64,000 bases of DNA from NCBI GenBank assembly GCA_017399695.1, contig JAFQBK010000016.1, positions 310,001 through 374,000 of the forward strand, written 5' to 3'. Positions 38,795-46,221 of the stretch are shown one piece after another. The translations under genes and the position numbers were made by a program. Each line of letters starts with the position of its first letter. Position 1 is the stretch's first letter. This DNA comes from Clostridia bacterium. GTDB lineage: Bacteria > Bacillota > Clostridia > UBA1381 > UBA9506. The notes beneath the pieces were generated by a model. That model ran no database searches and had not been told where the DNA came from. It saw only the letters and a list, made by a program, of their open reading frames with translations.

Positions 38795-38854
38795 TATCTT
38801 TCCTCCTAAATCCCTGACTGGATGAGTCGAAACACTTGATATGCTGAGTCTTTT

Positions 38855-39622
38855 TTATATTTTTAATAATCTTTTTGCGTTTTTAGAGAGAATCCGTTCT
38901 TTATCATTATCCGATATTTTTTCTCCCAAGACACCTGCAATATACATTTTAAGATTACAAATCGGATAATCCGTTCCAAAAAGGATACGTTCTGCGCCTA
39001 CTGTCTGCGTTAATTTGCGCAAAATTCCATAGCGAGCAAGACCCGTTCCGGATAAATCAAGAAATACATTTTCATGTTTTTCCATAATTTCAATCAATTT
39101 TGTGACTCTTTCGCCCTCCCCGGGATGGGCAAAAACAAACTGCACATTGCTATGTTTTCCTGCCATGATTTCCATTTGGTCTAAATCCATAGGATGCAGA
39201 CTAAAAAGCATTTCTTTTTCGGCAGCATAGTCCAAAATCTCAGAAAATCCCTGACAGGAATAATCCGACCAACCATGCGCATACGGCACAAGCTCACCGA
39301 TTAATCGCACACCGTTTTTCACAGCAAAATCAATCTCTTCGCAGGACTCTTTCACATAATCCGGATGCACATGAAAGCCCGGGATATATTTCTCTCCATA
39401 GATTTCCCGCAAGCGAAGCGCGTCACGGTTTAAGGGAAACAACCCGTCAAAGCCGATAACTCCGCCACCTATGACGCTACCGCAAAAATGAGTCACACCC
39501 TCGCGCTCCATGTCTTCAGCGAACTCCTCCACGCTCATCGGTATCACATCACGATAAGCGCCTACTTGCTCGTTTGCTTTCAAAAACGGATGCGAATGAA
39601 AATCAATTACCTCAAAACTCAT
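38855..39622 (-). CDS. Amidohydrolase-family TIM-barrel metal enzyme
   Basis: A 255-aa protein of the COG2159 amidohydrolase group (hydrolases and decarboxylases). Metal sites: DFHSHPF near residue 6, FHVHPDY, SLHPMDLDQ, FAHPGEGER and FGTDYPICN. ATG at 39622 has AAAGGAG upstream and begins SFEVIDFHSH; the longer ORF to 39712 has no better site. Reaction not identifiable. Confidence 0.8.
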   Translation of the reverse strand: MSFEVIDFHSHPFLKANEQVGAYRDVIPMSVEEFAEDMEREGVTHFCGSVIGGGVIGFDGLFPLNRDALRLREIYGEKYIPGFHVHPDYVKESCEEIDFAVKNGVRLIGELVPYAHGWSDYSCQGFSEILDYAAEKEMLFSLHPMDLDQMEIMAGKHSNVQFVFAHPGEGERVTKLIEIMEKHENVFLDLSGTGLARYGILRKLTQTVGAERILFGTDYPICNLKMYIAGVLGEKISDNDKERILSKNAKRLLKI

Positions 39623-39669
39623 TTTTATCAAACTCCTTTTATTGAAAATTAAACCAACTTTCATTTCCC

Positions 39670-40107
39670 TTATTTTTTCATTTCCAAATAAGGCAGAACC
39701 GTAAATCCGCATTTTCTATACAGTTTAACGGCTCTCTCGTTTTCTTCTTCGACTTCCAGCCGAAAAATGCAGTCTGTATACTTTTTTGCAATGAATTCCA
39801 TCAGCATTTTCCCGAGCCCCAAGCCTCTGTATTCCTCTTTGATATACAAATCTTCAATCCAGATACACGGTTTCCCAAATTCAGTGGAAAAGCTTTTTGC
39901 AAGCATCGCATAGCCTTGTATTTCTTTCCCATCTTCAATGATATACCCGTCCAAATACGGATTTTCATTCACGCAATGATCAATATCATTAGAAAAAACC
40001 GCCTCGGAACCATTGGTAAACACAGCTGGGGAAGCATAAAACACCCGCATCATTTCAAGAACCGTAGATTTATCTTTTTCCGCCATCCGCCTGATTGAGC
40101 TACTCAT
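39670..40107 (-). CDS. GNAT-family N-acetyltransferase
   Basis: A 145-aa acetyltransferase. The acetyl-CoA loop is YRGLGLGKMLMEFI, preceded by the beta-4 strand CIWIEDLYIKEE and followed by NERAVKLYRKCGFTV. ATG at 40107 has GGAGGAG 9 nt upstream; 40131 is rejected. It flanks the left edge of the AT-rich island, which ends about 70 bp upstream of its start. Confidence 0.85.
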   Translation of the reverse strand: MSSSIRRMAEKDKSTVLEMMRVFYASPAVFTNGSEAVFSNDIDHCVNENPYLDGYIIEDGKEIQGYAMLAKSFSTEFGKPCIWIEDLYIKEEYRGLGLGKMLMEFIAKKYTDCIFRLEVEEENERAVKLYRKCGFTVLPYLEMKK

Positions 40108-40174
40108 ACTGCTTCTCCTCCATAAATTCACGGTTATGTAATACAGATAATATTGGATATTGATTGAGTTGGGT

Positions 40175-40359
40175 TCGTGTCAAGTCGGGAGAACAGTGAA
40201 TAATAGGACCTACTAATTTTTCCTTAATTTTTTCACTCATTTTCTCTGAACAAAATTCTTTAGAACCCGCGAGAATACTGGATTTTCTCGCTCCCGATGA
40301 TATATGTAAATATTATAAATCGGCAAACTAATCTTTTAAATTGTATAGACTTGACACGA
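40175..40359 (-). repeat. Structured cassette-boundary repeat, copy A
   Basis: A 185-bp unit bounded by TCGTGTCAAGTC (40175-40186) and its exact complement GACTTGACACGA (40348-40359). Inside, about 47 nt from 40191 (starting GAACAGTGAATAATAGG) is nearly identical to copy B at 44262. Hairpins: GCGAGAA/TTCTCGC near 40269-40291 and CCGAT/ATCGG near 40294-40323. The equivalent hairpin in copy B is GCAGGAA/TTCCTGC, so pairing is kept though bases differ. It lies just 3' of the BRO-N gene on the minus strand. Confidence 0.8.
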
Positions 40360-40391
40360 GAAAACTTTCTTTTATCTCATATGATTGAAGA

Positions 40392-41246
40392 CTATTCTTT
40401 GTCTTCTGTAATACCCTCAATTAAATTTGTGACTATCTGATTTAATTCGGTTGCATTTTTTGAGGTTATGACTGATTTCCCTGTTCTTCTCTCAACTTCT
40501 TTTCTTGCAACACCTGCTGCTTCTCCGCCACTTTTAGCAACCTCTAAATTTTCCTTAAATGTTTGTGGATTTTTTGTTTTTGATAATTCGGTGGTTGTTG
40601 CCTCTGCAAGCATATTGAGAACAAGCTCCAGTGTACTCATATTGTCGCGCAAATTTTCTTTAGTCAGACCTTTAAAATTTTTGTATTTTCTCGTTGACAT
40701 TCCTGACCATGCTTTTGTGATTTCATCTGTCAAGATGGCGTATTCAACACCTTTTTGAACACCTCTTACATCCCATTCATCCGTTAATTCTTTTCTTACT
40801 TGGATAGCTTGTAATCTTTGGTTTATCCACTCCCTTGTGTAACCTTTTTTGAGATATGTTTCAAGTGCCCTTTCTATTGTAAGTTCAGGATCAATGGTTT
40901 CTTCAATTCTTTCTCTGCCCACTTGTGCCAACCACAATTTAAAAGGTTCTGCTTTTGGTGATGGTATCGACTGAATAATTCTCAAAAGTTGTTCTGTATC
41001 GGCCACATCTGTCTTATATGATTTACCATCGGTATGCGATTTTAATTTTAGTTGACTACAATTTGTAGCCGACTCATTTCCTTCTTTTTTAAGGCGAGTT
41101 TTAAGAACACTCCAATATTTTCTTGGATTAGGACTATCCGTCAATACACCAACTACATCAACAACAGAAAAATACCATTCTTCTGTTTCCTCATTCCATG
41201 CAGTCCTTATTCTTTTGTCTTCAAATACTTGTATTCTAGCATCCAT
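40392..41246 (-). CDS. BRO-N/DinD-like protein (phage antirepressor family)
   Basis: A 284-aa protein. Residues about 8-110 form a BRO-N domain (VFEDKRIRTAWNEETEEWYFSVVDVV...YWSVLKTRL...LRIIQSIPSPKAEPFKLWLA), the DNA-binding domain of phage antirepressors. The C-terminal half (GVEYAILTDEITKAWSGMSTRKYKNFKGL...STLELVLNMLAEATTTEL...SGGEAAGVARKEVERRTG) has the layout of E. coli DinD, a DNA-damage-inducible protein that inhibits RecA. GGAGG lies 8 nt before the ATG. It follows the DUF4435 gene by 107 bp and belongs to the same island cassette. Its role with the defence genes is unknown. Confidence 0.8.
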   Translation of the reverse strand: MDARIQVFEDKRIRTAWNEETEEWYFSVVDVVGVLTDSPNPRKYWSVLKTRLKKEGNESATNCSQLKLKSHTDGKSYKTDVADTEQLLRIIQSIPSPKAEPFKLWLAQVGRERIEETIDPELTIERALETYLKKGYTREWINQRLQAIQVRKELTDEWDVRGVQKGVEYAILTDEITKAWSGMSTRKYKNFKGLTKENLRDNMSTLELVLNMLAEATTTELSKTKNPQTFKENLEVAKSGGEAAGVARKEVERRTGKSVITSKNATELNQIVTNLIEGITEDKE

Positions 41247-41353
41247 GTGTATGACCTCCGCAAGTCACTTATTTACTATTAATTTAACGGTGAAAATTCG
41301 CTTTTTAATCATTTCTCTACTTGCCTGTAAAATGAAAACAAACTACTATCGGA

Positions 41354-42187
41354 TTATGGCAACTTACATAAAACATCGGTGCAATCAATAACATCCTCAG
41401 CTATATTTGTTTTTCTGTATCCTAAAACCATCATTTGTTGTAAAATATCTTCATCATATCTAACGGGATTATCGTTTGATATTTCTTTACTCGTCAATAA
41501 ACTCAATATTTTAAGTAAATCATGTCCATTACATATGTATAAACCGTCATATCTATATTTAATTAGTTCTTCAATTTTCAAAAGCATACTTTCCCTTTCA
41601 GACTTTCCTAAATTCAATTTTGTCATAAAATAGTTCACAAATTTTTCTCTATCGTCTTTTAGGAGTTTTTTATAATCTATTTTATCAAAATCAAAATTCA
41701 ACTGTTCTTTCTCATTTAACAATCTTAGTATACCTAAAATGTATGCTTTGTCATATAAGCGGTTCCTCAACACTGAATCATCTAATTTCTTATTCCTTGA
41801 TGAGATTAATGAATTTACTTCAGAAAATGACGAAGATTGAATTAGTACATTTTCCAAATCGATATATTTGTAATAATACAAGTTGTCCAATTCTTCTATA
41901 TTTCCTCTGACATAGTCATAATCAGGATCTATTATGCCGATCACATTTCTTCTTTTTCTTGTATTTAATAGCTTTATTACTTTTTTCACATATTCTTTAT
42001 TGCCAGTACAATCTTTCTTGTTAGCAATATAAATATTTCTATTCATTAATCCATCTAACTGCAAATGTTTCCAAAACACCCTATCGCTTTCGCCTTCCAC
42101 TAGCAAACATTCTTTAGAAATCATAGAGAGTTCATCTGCCAATTCAACAGGAGTTAATATCATAATATCTTTTGTACAATTACTCAT
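41354..42187 (-). CDS. ariB: DUF4435/TOPRIM-like protein, AriB-like (PARIS effector candidate)
   Basis: A 277-aa protein with a TOPRIM-like fold at the N-terminus: the conserved Glu is E31 in CLLVEGESDRVFW, and the acidic cluster is D87-D89-D91 in GIIDPDYDYV. This is the DUF4435 pattern of AriB, the nuclease effector of the PARIS system, which is released when AriA senses phage anti-restriction proteins and causes growth arrest. The ATG at 42187 directly abuts the stop codon of the ATPase gene, so the two are translationally coupled. Tyr/Lys/Asn-rich and clearly AT-richer than genes outside the island. Confidence 0.8.
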   Translation of the reverse strand: MSNCTKDIMILTPVELADELSMISKECLLVEGESDRVFWKHLQLDGLMNRNIYIANKKDCTGNKEYVKKVIKLLNTRKRRNVIGIIDPDYDYVRGNIEELDNLYYYKYIDLENVLIQSSSFSEVNSLISSRNKKLDDSVLRNRLYDKAYILGILRLLNEKEQLNFDFDKIDYKKLLKDDREKFVNYFMTKLNLGKSERESMLLKIEELIKYRYDGLYICNGHDLLKILSLLTSKEISNDNPVRYDEDILQQMMVLGYRKTNIAEDVIDCTDVLCKLP

Positions 42188-43507
42188 TTAGTTAAGTTCA
42201 CCCAAACTTTCAACCAATTCCCAATTATCATTAATAATTTGAGGAGAGTGTGTTGCAATTAATATAGAGAATTGGTTCATTGCAACGATTTTTTTCATAT
42301 CGTTTAAGTATTCTCTTTGCCAGCTAACATTCAGTGAAATTTCGGGTTCGTCAATTAATATTAAGCTCTCCTTTTCTCCTTTAAAAATCAAGTTATATAA
42401 CAACACCAATTCTTGTTGTTCACCAGAAGACAGGTATTTCAATTCAATTTTATCTTCTTTATGTGCTTGTAATATTTCGATACCTTGTTCCTTGTTAACG
42501 AAAAGCTCTTTGTTATCTCCAAACTTGGATTTTAACATGTTTTTAAACAAAACAATTTTATCTGAAATACTATCCAACGATTCTAATTTTGTTTTCATGT
42601 CTTGATAATACAATGTCAAAATTGCTGATGTTGTATTGTCTAAATTATCAGAGTTTAAGTCCACACTAAGAACCTTGTCACTATTTGCCTCTAACACACC
42701 CGCATCAATATGTTTTTTTCTTAAAAAATCAATCAACTGAATATTTTCTTCTAACTCTGCTATTGTGATTGGTGTAACATTTTTAATAGATTTCAATATT
42801 TTTGATGGAAATTGTTCGTCTAACTTTTGGGATATATTTGCATATTCTGAAAGGCTGTTTTTCAAAGTATTTTTAAGTTCTTCTGAACAATCTTCGACAG
42901 CAAACCTTTCCACCTTTTCTAAACGCCTGTAATCATCCTCAACGGGTGTTTTTTTCAGTCTATCTGTAGATATTAAAATAATATTCATTTTTTTAATTAG
43001 TTCATACACTTCATTTGGAATTCCCGCAATTTCGTCTTTTATCGGATCCGGAAGAGTATCAAAAAAAGTATCAATTACTTCTGATAGTGTTAATGTGTTT
43101 CCTGTTCTCATATCAACAAACATATTTGATGTTCTCCTTCTTAAAGAAGGAACATGTCTCATCCAAAATGAAGGAGAATTAATTTTGCTATCTTCCCTAA
43201 AACATTTATCTAAAACTACAGAGTCCAGATAATACCTTAAACTTTTTATAGTTTCATCTTCATCATTAAAACAAACATCATCTGGTTCTATTCTTAATGT
43301 GTGTCCTGAAATTTCAACTTCTACATATTCAAATTCATATTGTAGCAATCTACTATGGTTCTGAGAAAATATGGTTGACAGCATATTTAACATTGTTGTC
43401 TTACCACAACCATTACGCCCTACTATAATGGTTATACCTCCATCCCTAAAGTTTATTTCGTTATCGAATATTCCAAATAGATTCTTTACATAAAACCGTG
43501 TTAACAT
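42188..43507 (-). CDS. ariA: ABC-type AAA ATPase, AriA-like (PARIS sensor candidate)
   Basis: A 439-aa AAA15/AAA21-type ATPase. Walker A GRNGCGKTT is at residues 30-38. Helical arms follow, then the signature YLSSGEQQELVLLY, Walker B LILIDEPEISLN and the His switch ILIATHSPQII near the end. Its direct pairing with a DUF4435 gene is the PARIS AriA-AriB arrangement, in the same order. ATG at 43507 has AGAGGT 7 nt upstream and gives LTRFYVKNLFGIF; the ORF to 43531 has no comparable site. An OLD-like nuclease domain is absent from this polypeptide, as expected for AriA. Confidence 0.82.
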   Translation of the reverse strand: MLTRFYVKNLFGIFDNEINFRDGGITIIVGRNGCGKTTMLNMLSTIFSQNHSRLLQYEFEYVEVEISGHTLRIEPDDVCFNDEDETIKSLRYYLDSVVLDKCFREDSKINSPSFWMRHVPSLRRRTSNMFVDMRTGNTLTLSEVIDTFFDTLPDPIKDEIAGIPNEVYELIKKMNIILISTDRLKKTPVEDDYRRLEKVERFAVEDCSEELKNTLKNSLSEYANISQKLDEQFPSKILKSIKNVTPITIAELEENIQLIDFLRKKHIDAGVLEANSDKVLSVDLNSDNLDNTTSAILTLYYQDMKTKLESLDSISDKIVLFKNMLKSKFGDNKELFVNKEQGIEILQAHKEDKIELKYLSSGEQQELVLLYNLIFKGEKESLILIDEPEISLNVSWQREYLNDMKKIVAMNQFSILIATHSPQIINDNWELVESLGELN

Positions 43508-43546
43508 TATATTACCTCTTTTCTCGTTCAATTTGAATTATTATTT

Positions 43547-44206
43547 TTAATTACTCCAATGGTATTCGCCTTCTGAATCAACATCAACATAACTCCACCA
43601 TGAATTTCTAAATTCATCTGTCCATTCCAACTCACCATGTTTTAATTCAGCAACTTCATTATCGATTAGGAACTTCTGCCCTTGAGGTGTTTTTGCAACC
43701 TCGTTTTCATTCATAGTTTTAAATTCTTCATACATCTCTATAAATAAATCTTGCATTTTGGGATTACGTAAGCTACTGTTTTCGTAATCGTATAAGCATT
43801 GTCCTAAAGTTGTATCAAACATAGCTGTATATAAATAATAGTTGTTGCTCCATTTTTTCGACTTTGAAAATTCTATATATTTCTCACCAATATATTTTAA
43901 ATCAGCTTTTTTGTCACCATCGTCCATTTTTAACCATTCATACATTTCTTTGTCTCTCTCAGCATTATTATCATTAGCTAACAATACATCGACAATTATA
44001 TGTGGATCACTATTTGTTTTTTCTTTATTTACCTTAAATATAGAAACCTTAAATCCGGATGGTAGTTCAATAATATTGTCTATAAATTCATCTTTATAGT
44101 ATGATAAAAAACTATCCTTTAGTTCAACACCATTACCACTGCATCCACAAAGAGTTGTTGAAACAAAAAGTAATACTATAAAAATACCTATTATCTTATT
44201 TTTCAT
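43547..44206 (-). CDS. Predicted lipoprotein of unknown function in the defence cassette
   Basis: A 219-aa protein with a lipoprotein signal (KNKIIGIFIVLLFVSTTLCGC, Cys at 22). The mature part is acidic and helical, with no family I recognise. ATG at 44206 has GAAAGG upstream; the ORF reaching 44254 begins inside the boundary repeat and is rejected. It lies 39 bp before the AAA ATPase start, so the two are probably co-transcribed from the boundary repeat promoter. A lipoprotein is not a usual part of PARIS; it could be passenger or a surface-exposed partner. Confidence 0.7.
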   Translation of the reverse strand: MKNKIIGIFIVLLFVSTTLCGCSGNGVELKDSFLSYYKDEFIDNIIELPSGFKVSIFKVNKEKTNSDPHIIVDVLLANDNNAERDKEMYEWLKMDDGDKKADLKYIGEKYIEFSKSKKWSNNYYLYTAMFDTTLGQCLYDYENSSLRNPKMQDLFIEMYEEFKTMNENEVAKTPQGQKFLIDNEVAELKHGELEWTDEFRNSWWSYVDVDSEGEYHWSN

Positions 44207-44223
44207 TTTTTCACACCTTTCTA

Positions 44224-44405
44224 CATCATTCGACAGATTTCTTACTCGTGTCAAGTCAGGCGAACAGTGAATAATAGGACCTACTAAATTTCCCTTAATT
44301 TTTTCACTGTTTTTTCTGTATCACTTTTCATCAGAACCCGCAGGAATATAAGATTTTCCTGCCCGATATGTAAATATTTATTATCGGCAAACTAATTTAT
44401 TAAAT
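44224..44405 (-). repeat. Structured cassette-boundary repeat, copy B
   Basis: The core TCGTGTCAAGTC is at 44246-44257. Right of it, 44262-44405 matches copy A in order: a 47-nt conserved block, a GCAGGAA/TTCCTGC hairpin (about 44339-44362), a CCGAT/ATCGG hairpin and GGCAAACTAAT. Left of the core, 44224-44245 matches copy C. Unlike copy A it lacks the inverted core at its right end. It separates the 261-aa gene from the lipoprotein-ATPase group. Confidence 0.8.
44226..44254 (-). promoter_or_regulatory. Possible promoter inside boundary repeat B
   Basis: On the minus strand the core supplies TTGACA (44254-44249), and AATGAT (44230-44225) lies 18 bp further, matching -10 at 4 of 6. A start near 44218 would fall about 12 nt before the lipoprotein ATG. 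The same arrangement occurs in copy C upstream of the 261-aa gene, at 45247-45218. Confidence 0.4.
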
Positions 44406-44411
44406 TAAATG

Positions 44412-45197
44412 TTATAGTGCTTTAACACTTACTTTAGGAATAAGGCTTTCTGCATCACACTTCGGTTTAAAGTGTATACTAAAACCATGTTTCCACTTTT
44501 CTTTCTGCAGTTTTTTGTATCGTAAAACCGCACTGTGTCTATTAATACCTTTATCCATAGAAAAGTCATCCAAAACACAGACAAACACACCATGTTTCTT
44601 TTCAAATACTAATTGGCATCTCTTTACTCCCGTATGAGGTTCGTATGTTAAGAATGCATTCTCTATCTCAACATCTTCTACATCAAATGAAATGCTTATT
44701 TCTATTCCTTTAAACATTCCGCCATAATTTACATATTCTTCTGAATATAAATCACCAGACTTGCAATATGCAGAATACGACTCTCTGACAAATTCAGGTG
44801 CATTATCATACACATAAATATCTTCATCAAAGGCATTATGCACATCGCTGAACATAAACACATAGGGAATTTCTTTAACTTCATAATCACCTGTAACATA
44901 GTCGATGATTACTTCACTCTTGAAATTGTCGTTTAATATGTCTGCAAACGCTTTAGCCTCATCTTCTGTAAGTGTATCGAAATAAGATGAAAGAACTGTC
45001 ATATATTTTTCGGATAATGATACATCTACGATTACATTAAATAAACTCTTACCCTTTTCTTTCACAAGATGATATCCTTTATTTTCAAAAGATTGATGAA
45101 GATATAACTCGGTATAATCTCTGTAAAAATTAAACCCTTTTCTCTTAATTAAAAATACTCTTTTCATATTATCGCAATTCAGAATCAATTTTTCCAT
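44412..45197 (-). CDS. Unknown 261-aa cytoplasmic protein (cassette cargo)
   Basis: A 261-aa protein with no signal peptide, membrane segment or recognised motif. It is rich in Tyr, Phe, Asp and Glu and looks like a mixed alpha/beta fold; DVSLSEKYMTVLSSYFDTLTEDEAKAFADIL suggests a helical N-terminal part. GAGGTG lies 7 nt before the ATG. It is closely framed by boundary copy C (20 bp upstream) and structured repeat B (6 bp downstream), which makes it a self-contained cassette. Defence-related cargo is a guess from neighbours. Confidence 0.7.
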   Translation of the reverse strand: MEKLILNCDNMKRVFLIKRKGFNFYRDYTELYLHQSFENKGYHLVKEKGKSLFNVIVDVSLSEKYMTVLSSYFDTLTEDEAKAFADILNDNFKSEVIIDYVTGDYEVKEIPYVFMFSDVHNAFDEDIYVYDNAPEFVRESYSAYCKSGDLYSEEYVNYGGMFKGIEISISFDVEDVEIENAFLTYEPHTGVKRCQLVFEKKHGVFVCVLDDFSMDKGINRHSAVLRYKKLQKEKWKHGFSIHFKPKCDAESLIPKVSVKAL

Positions 45198-45216
45198 ATC
45201 TACACCTCGTTTTCAG

Positions 45217-45253
45217 CATCATTCGACAAATTTCTTACTCGTGTCAAGTCAGG
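45217..45253 (-). repeat. Boundary repeat, copy C (right edge of island)
   Basis: 37 bp match 44224-44260 with one difference (A for G at 45229), and contain the 12-bp core at 45239-45250. To its right the sequence departs into the flank of the GNAT gene. It has the core but not the structured part, so it is the likely right junction of the island. Confidence 0.75.
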
Positions 45254-45279
45254 AATAAAAAATCATTAAGACAACTGCC

Positions 45280-45765
45280 TCACAGAAGCTGATACGCGAT
45301 TCTTGGAGTTCCGTCGCTGATGTATATGATACCACAGCGCAAAAAACCAAGCTTTTCCACGACGTGCTGCATCGTTTTATTCTTTTCATGCGTATCGATT
45401 CTGATGTTTGAAATCGTGTTTCTGCAGTAGTCAACCGCCATTTTGACAACGCCATGAACTGTCCCGTTACTTGCAATGCGGTGAATGGTTCCATAGGGTG
45501 CATCCGAAAGCCAGTTGCCATCTTCGATATACGAATAGGTTGGGTCCTCACCCAAAATAAAGGCAAACACAAAACAAATATCGCCTGCCTCATTTTCTCC
45601 CACAAAAAGCTCCCCTTTTTTGATATCCTCTACCAATAGTTCCTTTTGCGGTTTTTCCGTCCCCCACTGGTCAGGATTGCCGTTTTGCCTCATATATTCC
45701 CGGGCGATTTCATACACCCCGAGGATGGCGCTTAAATCTTTCGACTCTGCTTTTCTGATTCTCAT
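45280..45765 (-). CDS. GNAT-family N-acetyltransferase
   Basis: A 161-aa acetyltransferase: IRKAESKDLSAILGVYEIAREYM opens the fold, FVGENEAGDICFVFAF is the central strand, and NIRIDTHEKNKTMQHVVEKLGFLRCGII the C-terminal part. AGAGGA lies upstream of the ATG. It forms the chromosomal flank right of the island; the right boundary is about 27 bp past its stop codon. Confidence 0.82.
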   Translation of the reverse strand: MRIRKAESKDLSAILGVYEIAREYMRQNGNPDQWGTEKPQKELLVEDIKKGELFVGENEAGDICFVFAFILGEDPTYSYIEDGNWLSDAPYGTIHRIASNGTVHGVVKMAVDYCRNTISNIRIDTHEKNKTMQHVVEKLGFLRCGIIYISDGTPRIAYQLL

Positions 45766-45799
45766 ACACTGATATCCTCTTTACTCCTGATGAATCCGT

Positions 45800-46090
45800 T
45801 CAGATTTCGTAATCAATAACCACGCTGGCTGCGGCGTTGGCGCGAACATATGCTTTTACCACGTTACAATGGTAGGGGTCATTCTGATAGCTATCTAAAG
45901 CCGCAATATCTTCGAGCAGAACCTCTAAAATCACATCATAAGATTTTGCCGAGCCCAAAACGTCCGTTCCGACCTCGATTCCTTTGATGCTTTCAACCTT
46001 GCCCTGCATCGATAAAAGGACTTCCTTTGCCTTATTTTTCGATGCCTCGCTATTATCGTTTAACTTGATACATATCACGTGTTTAATCAC
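45800..46090 (-). CDS. Dabb-family (stress-responsive A/B barrel) protein
   Basis: A 96-aa protein with the dimeric alpha/beta-barrel pattern IKHVICIKLND...LLSMQGKVESIKGIEVGTDV...YDVILEVLLEDIAALDSYQNDPYHCNVVKAYV. The start is taken as GTG at 46090 because AGGAGG lies 8 nt upstream; the ATG at 46108 precedes that site. The function of bacterial Dabb proteins is mostly unknown. Confidence 0.82.
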   Translation of the reverse strand: MIKHVICIKLNDNSEASKNKAKEVLLSMQGKVESIKGIEVGTDVLGSAKSYDVILEVLLEDIAALDSYQNDPYHCNVVKAYVRANAAASVVIDYEI

Positions 46091-46171
46091 AAAAAATTCC
46101 TCCTGCATTCGACTTAAACTATTATTCTTTATTATACCGCTTTAAGGTACAAAAGTAAAGTCAAATACATT

Positions 46172-46211
46172 CGCACAAAAAAATTCTCCTGCAATTTTTT
46201 GCAGGAGAATT
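46172..46211 (-). terminator. Terminator of the CofE-like gene
   Basis: ATTCTCCTGCAA and TTGCAGGAGAAT form a 12-bp perfect stem, followed on the minus strand by T7. Confidence 0.92.
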
Positions 46212-46221
46212 TATTATTTGA

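Noticed and set aside
44231..44238. Spo0A box (TGTCGAA) in boundary copies B and C
   Set aside because: It is a 7-bp match that also occurs at the clpX start, so it is not strong enough for a separate call.
40175..45253. Retron, group II intron or IS element as the source of the repeats
   Set aside because: No reverse transcriptase, maturase or transposase gene and no intron domain V sequence is present; the cassette-boundary reading fits better.
40175..45253. CRISPR array
   Set aside because: The repeats are few, long, unevenly spaced and separated by genes, and no cas gene is present.
40175..45253. Classical integron attC sites
   Set aside because: The integron core consensus (GTTRRRY/RYYYAAC) is not found at the boundaries and no IntI-like gene is present, so only an analogy is claimed.
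45249..45605. 118-codon minus-strand ORF overlapping the GNAT gene
   Set aside because: It is out of frame with the clearly recognisable acetyltransferase at 45280-45765.
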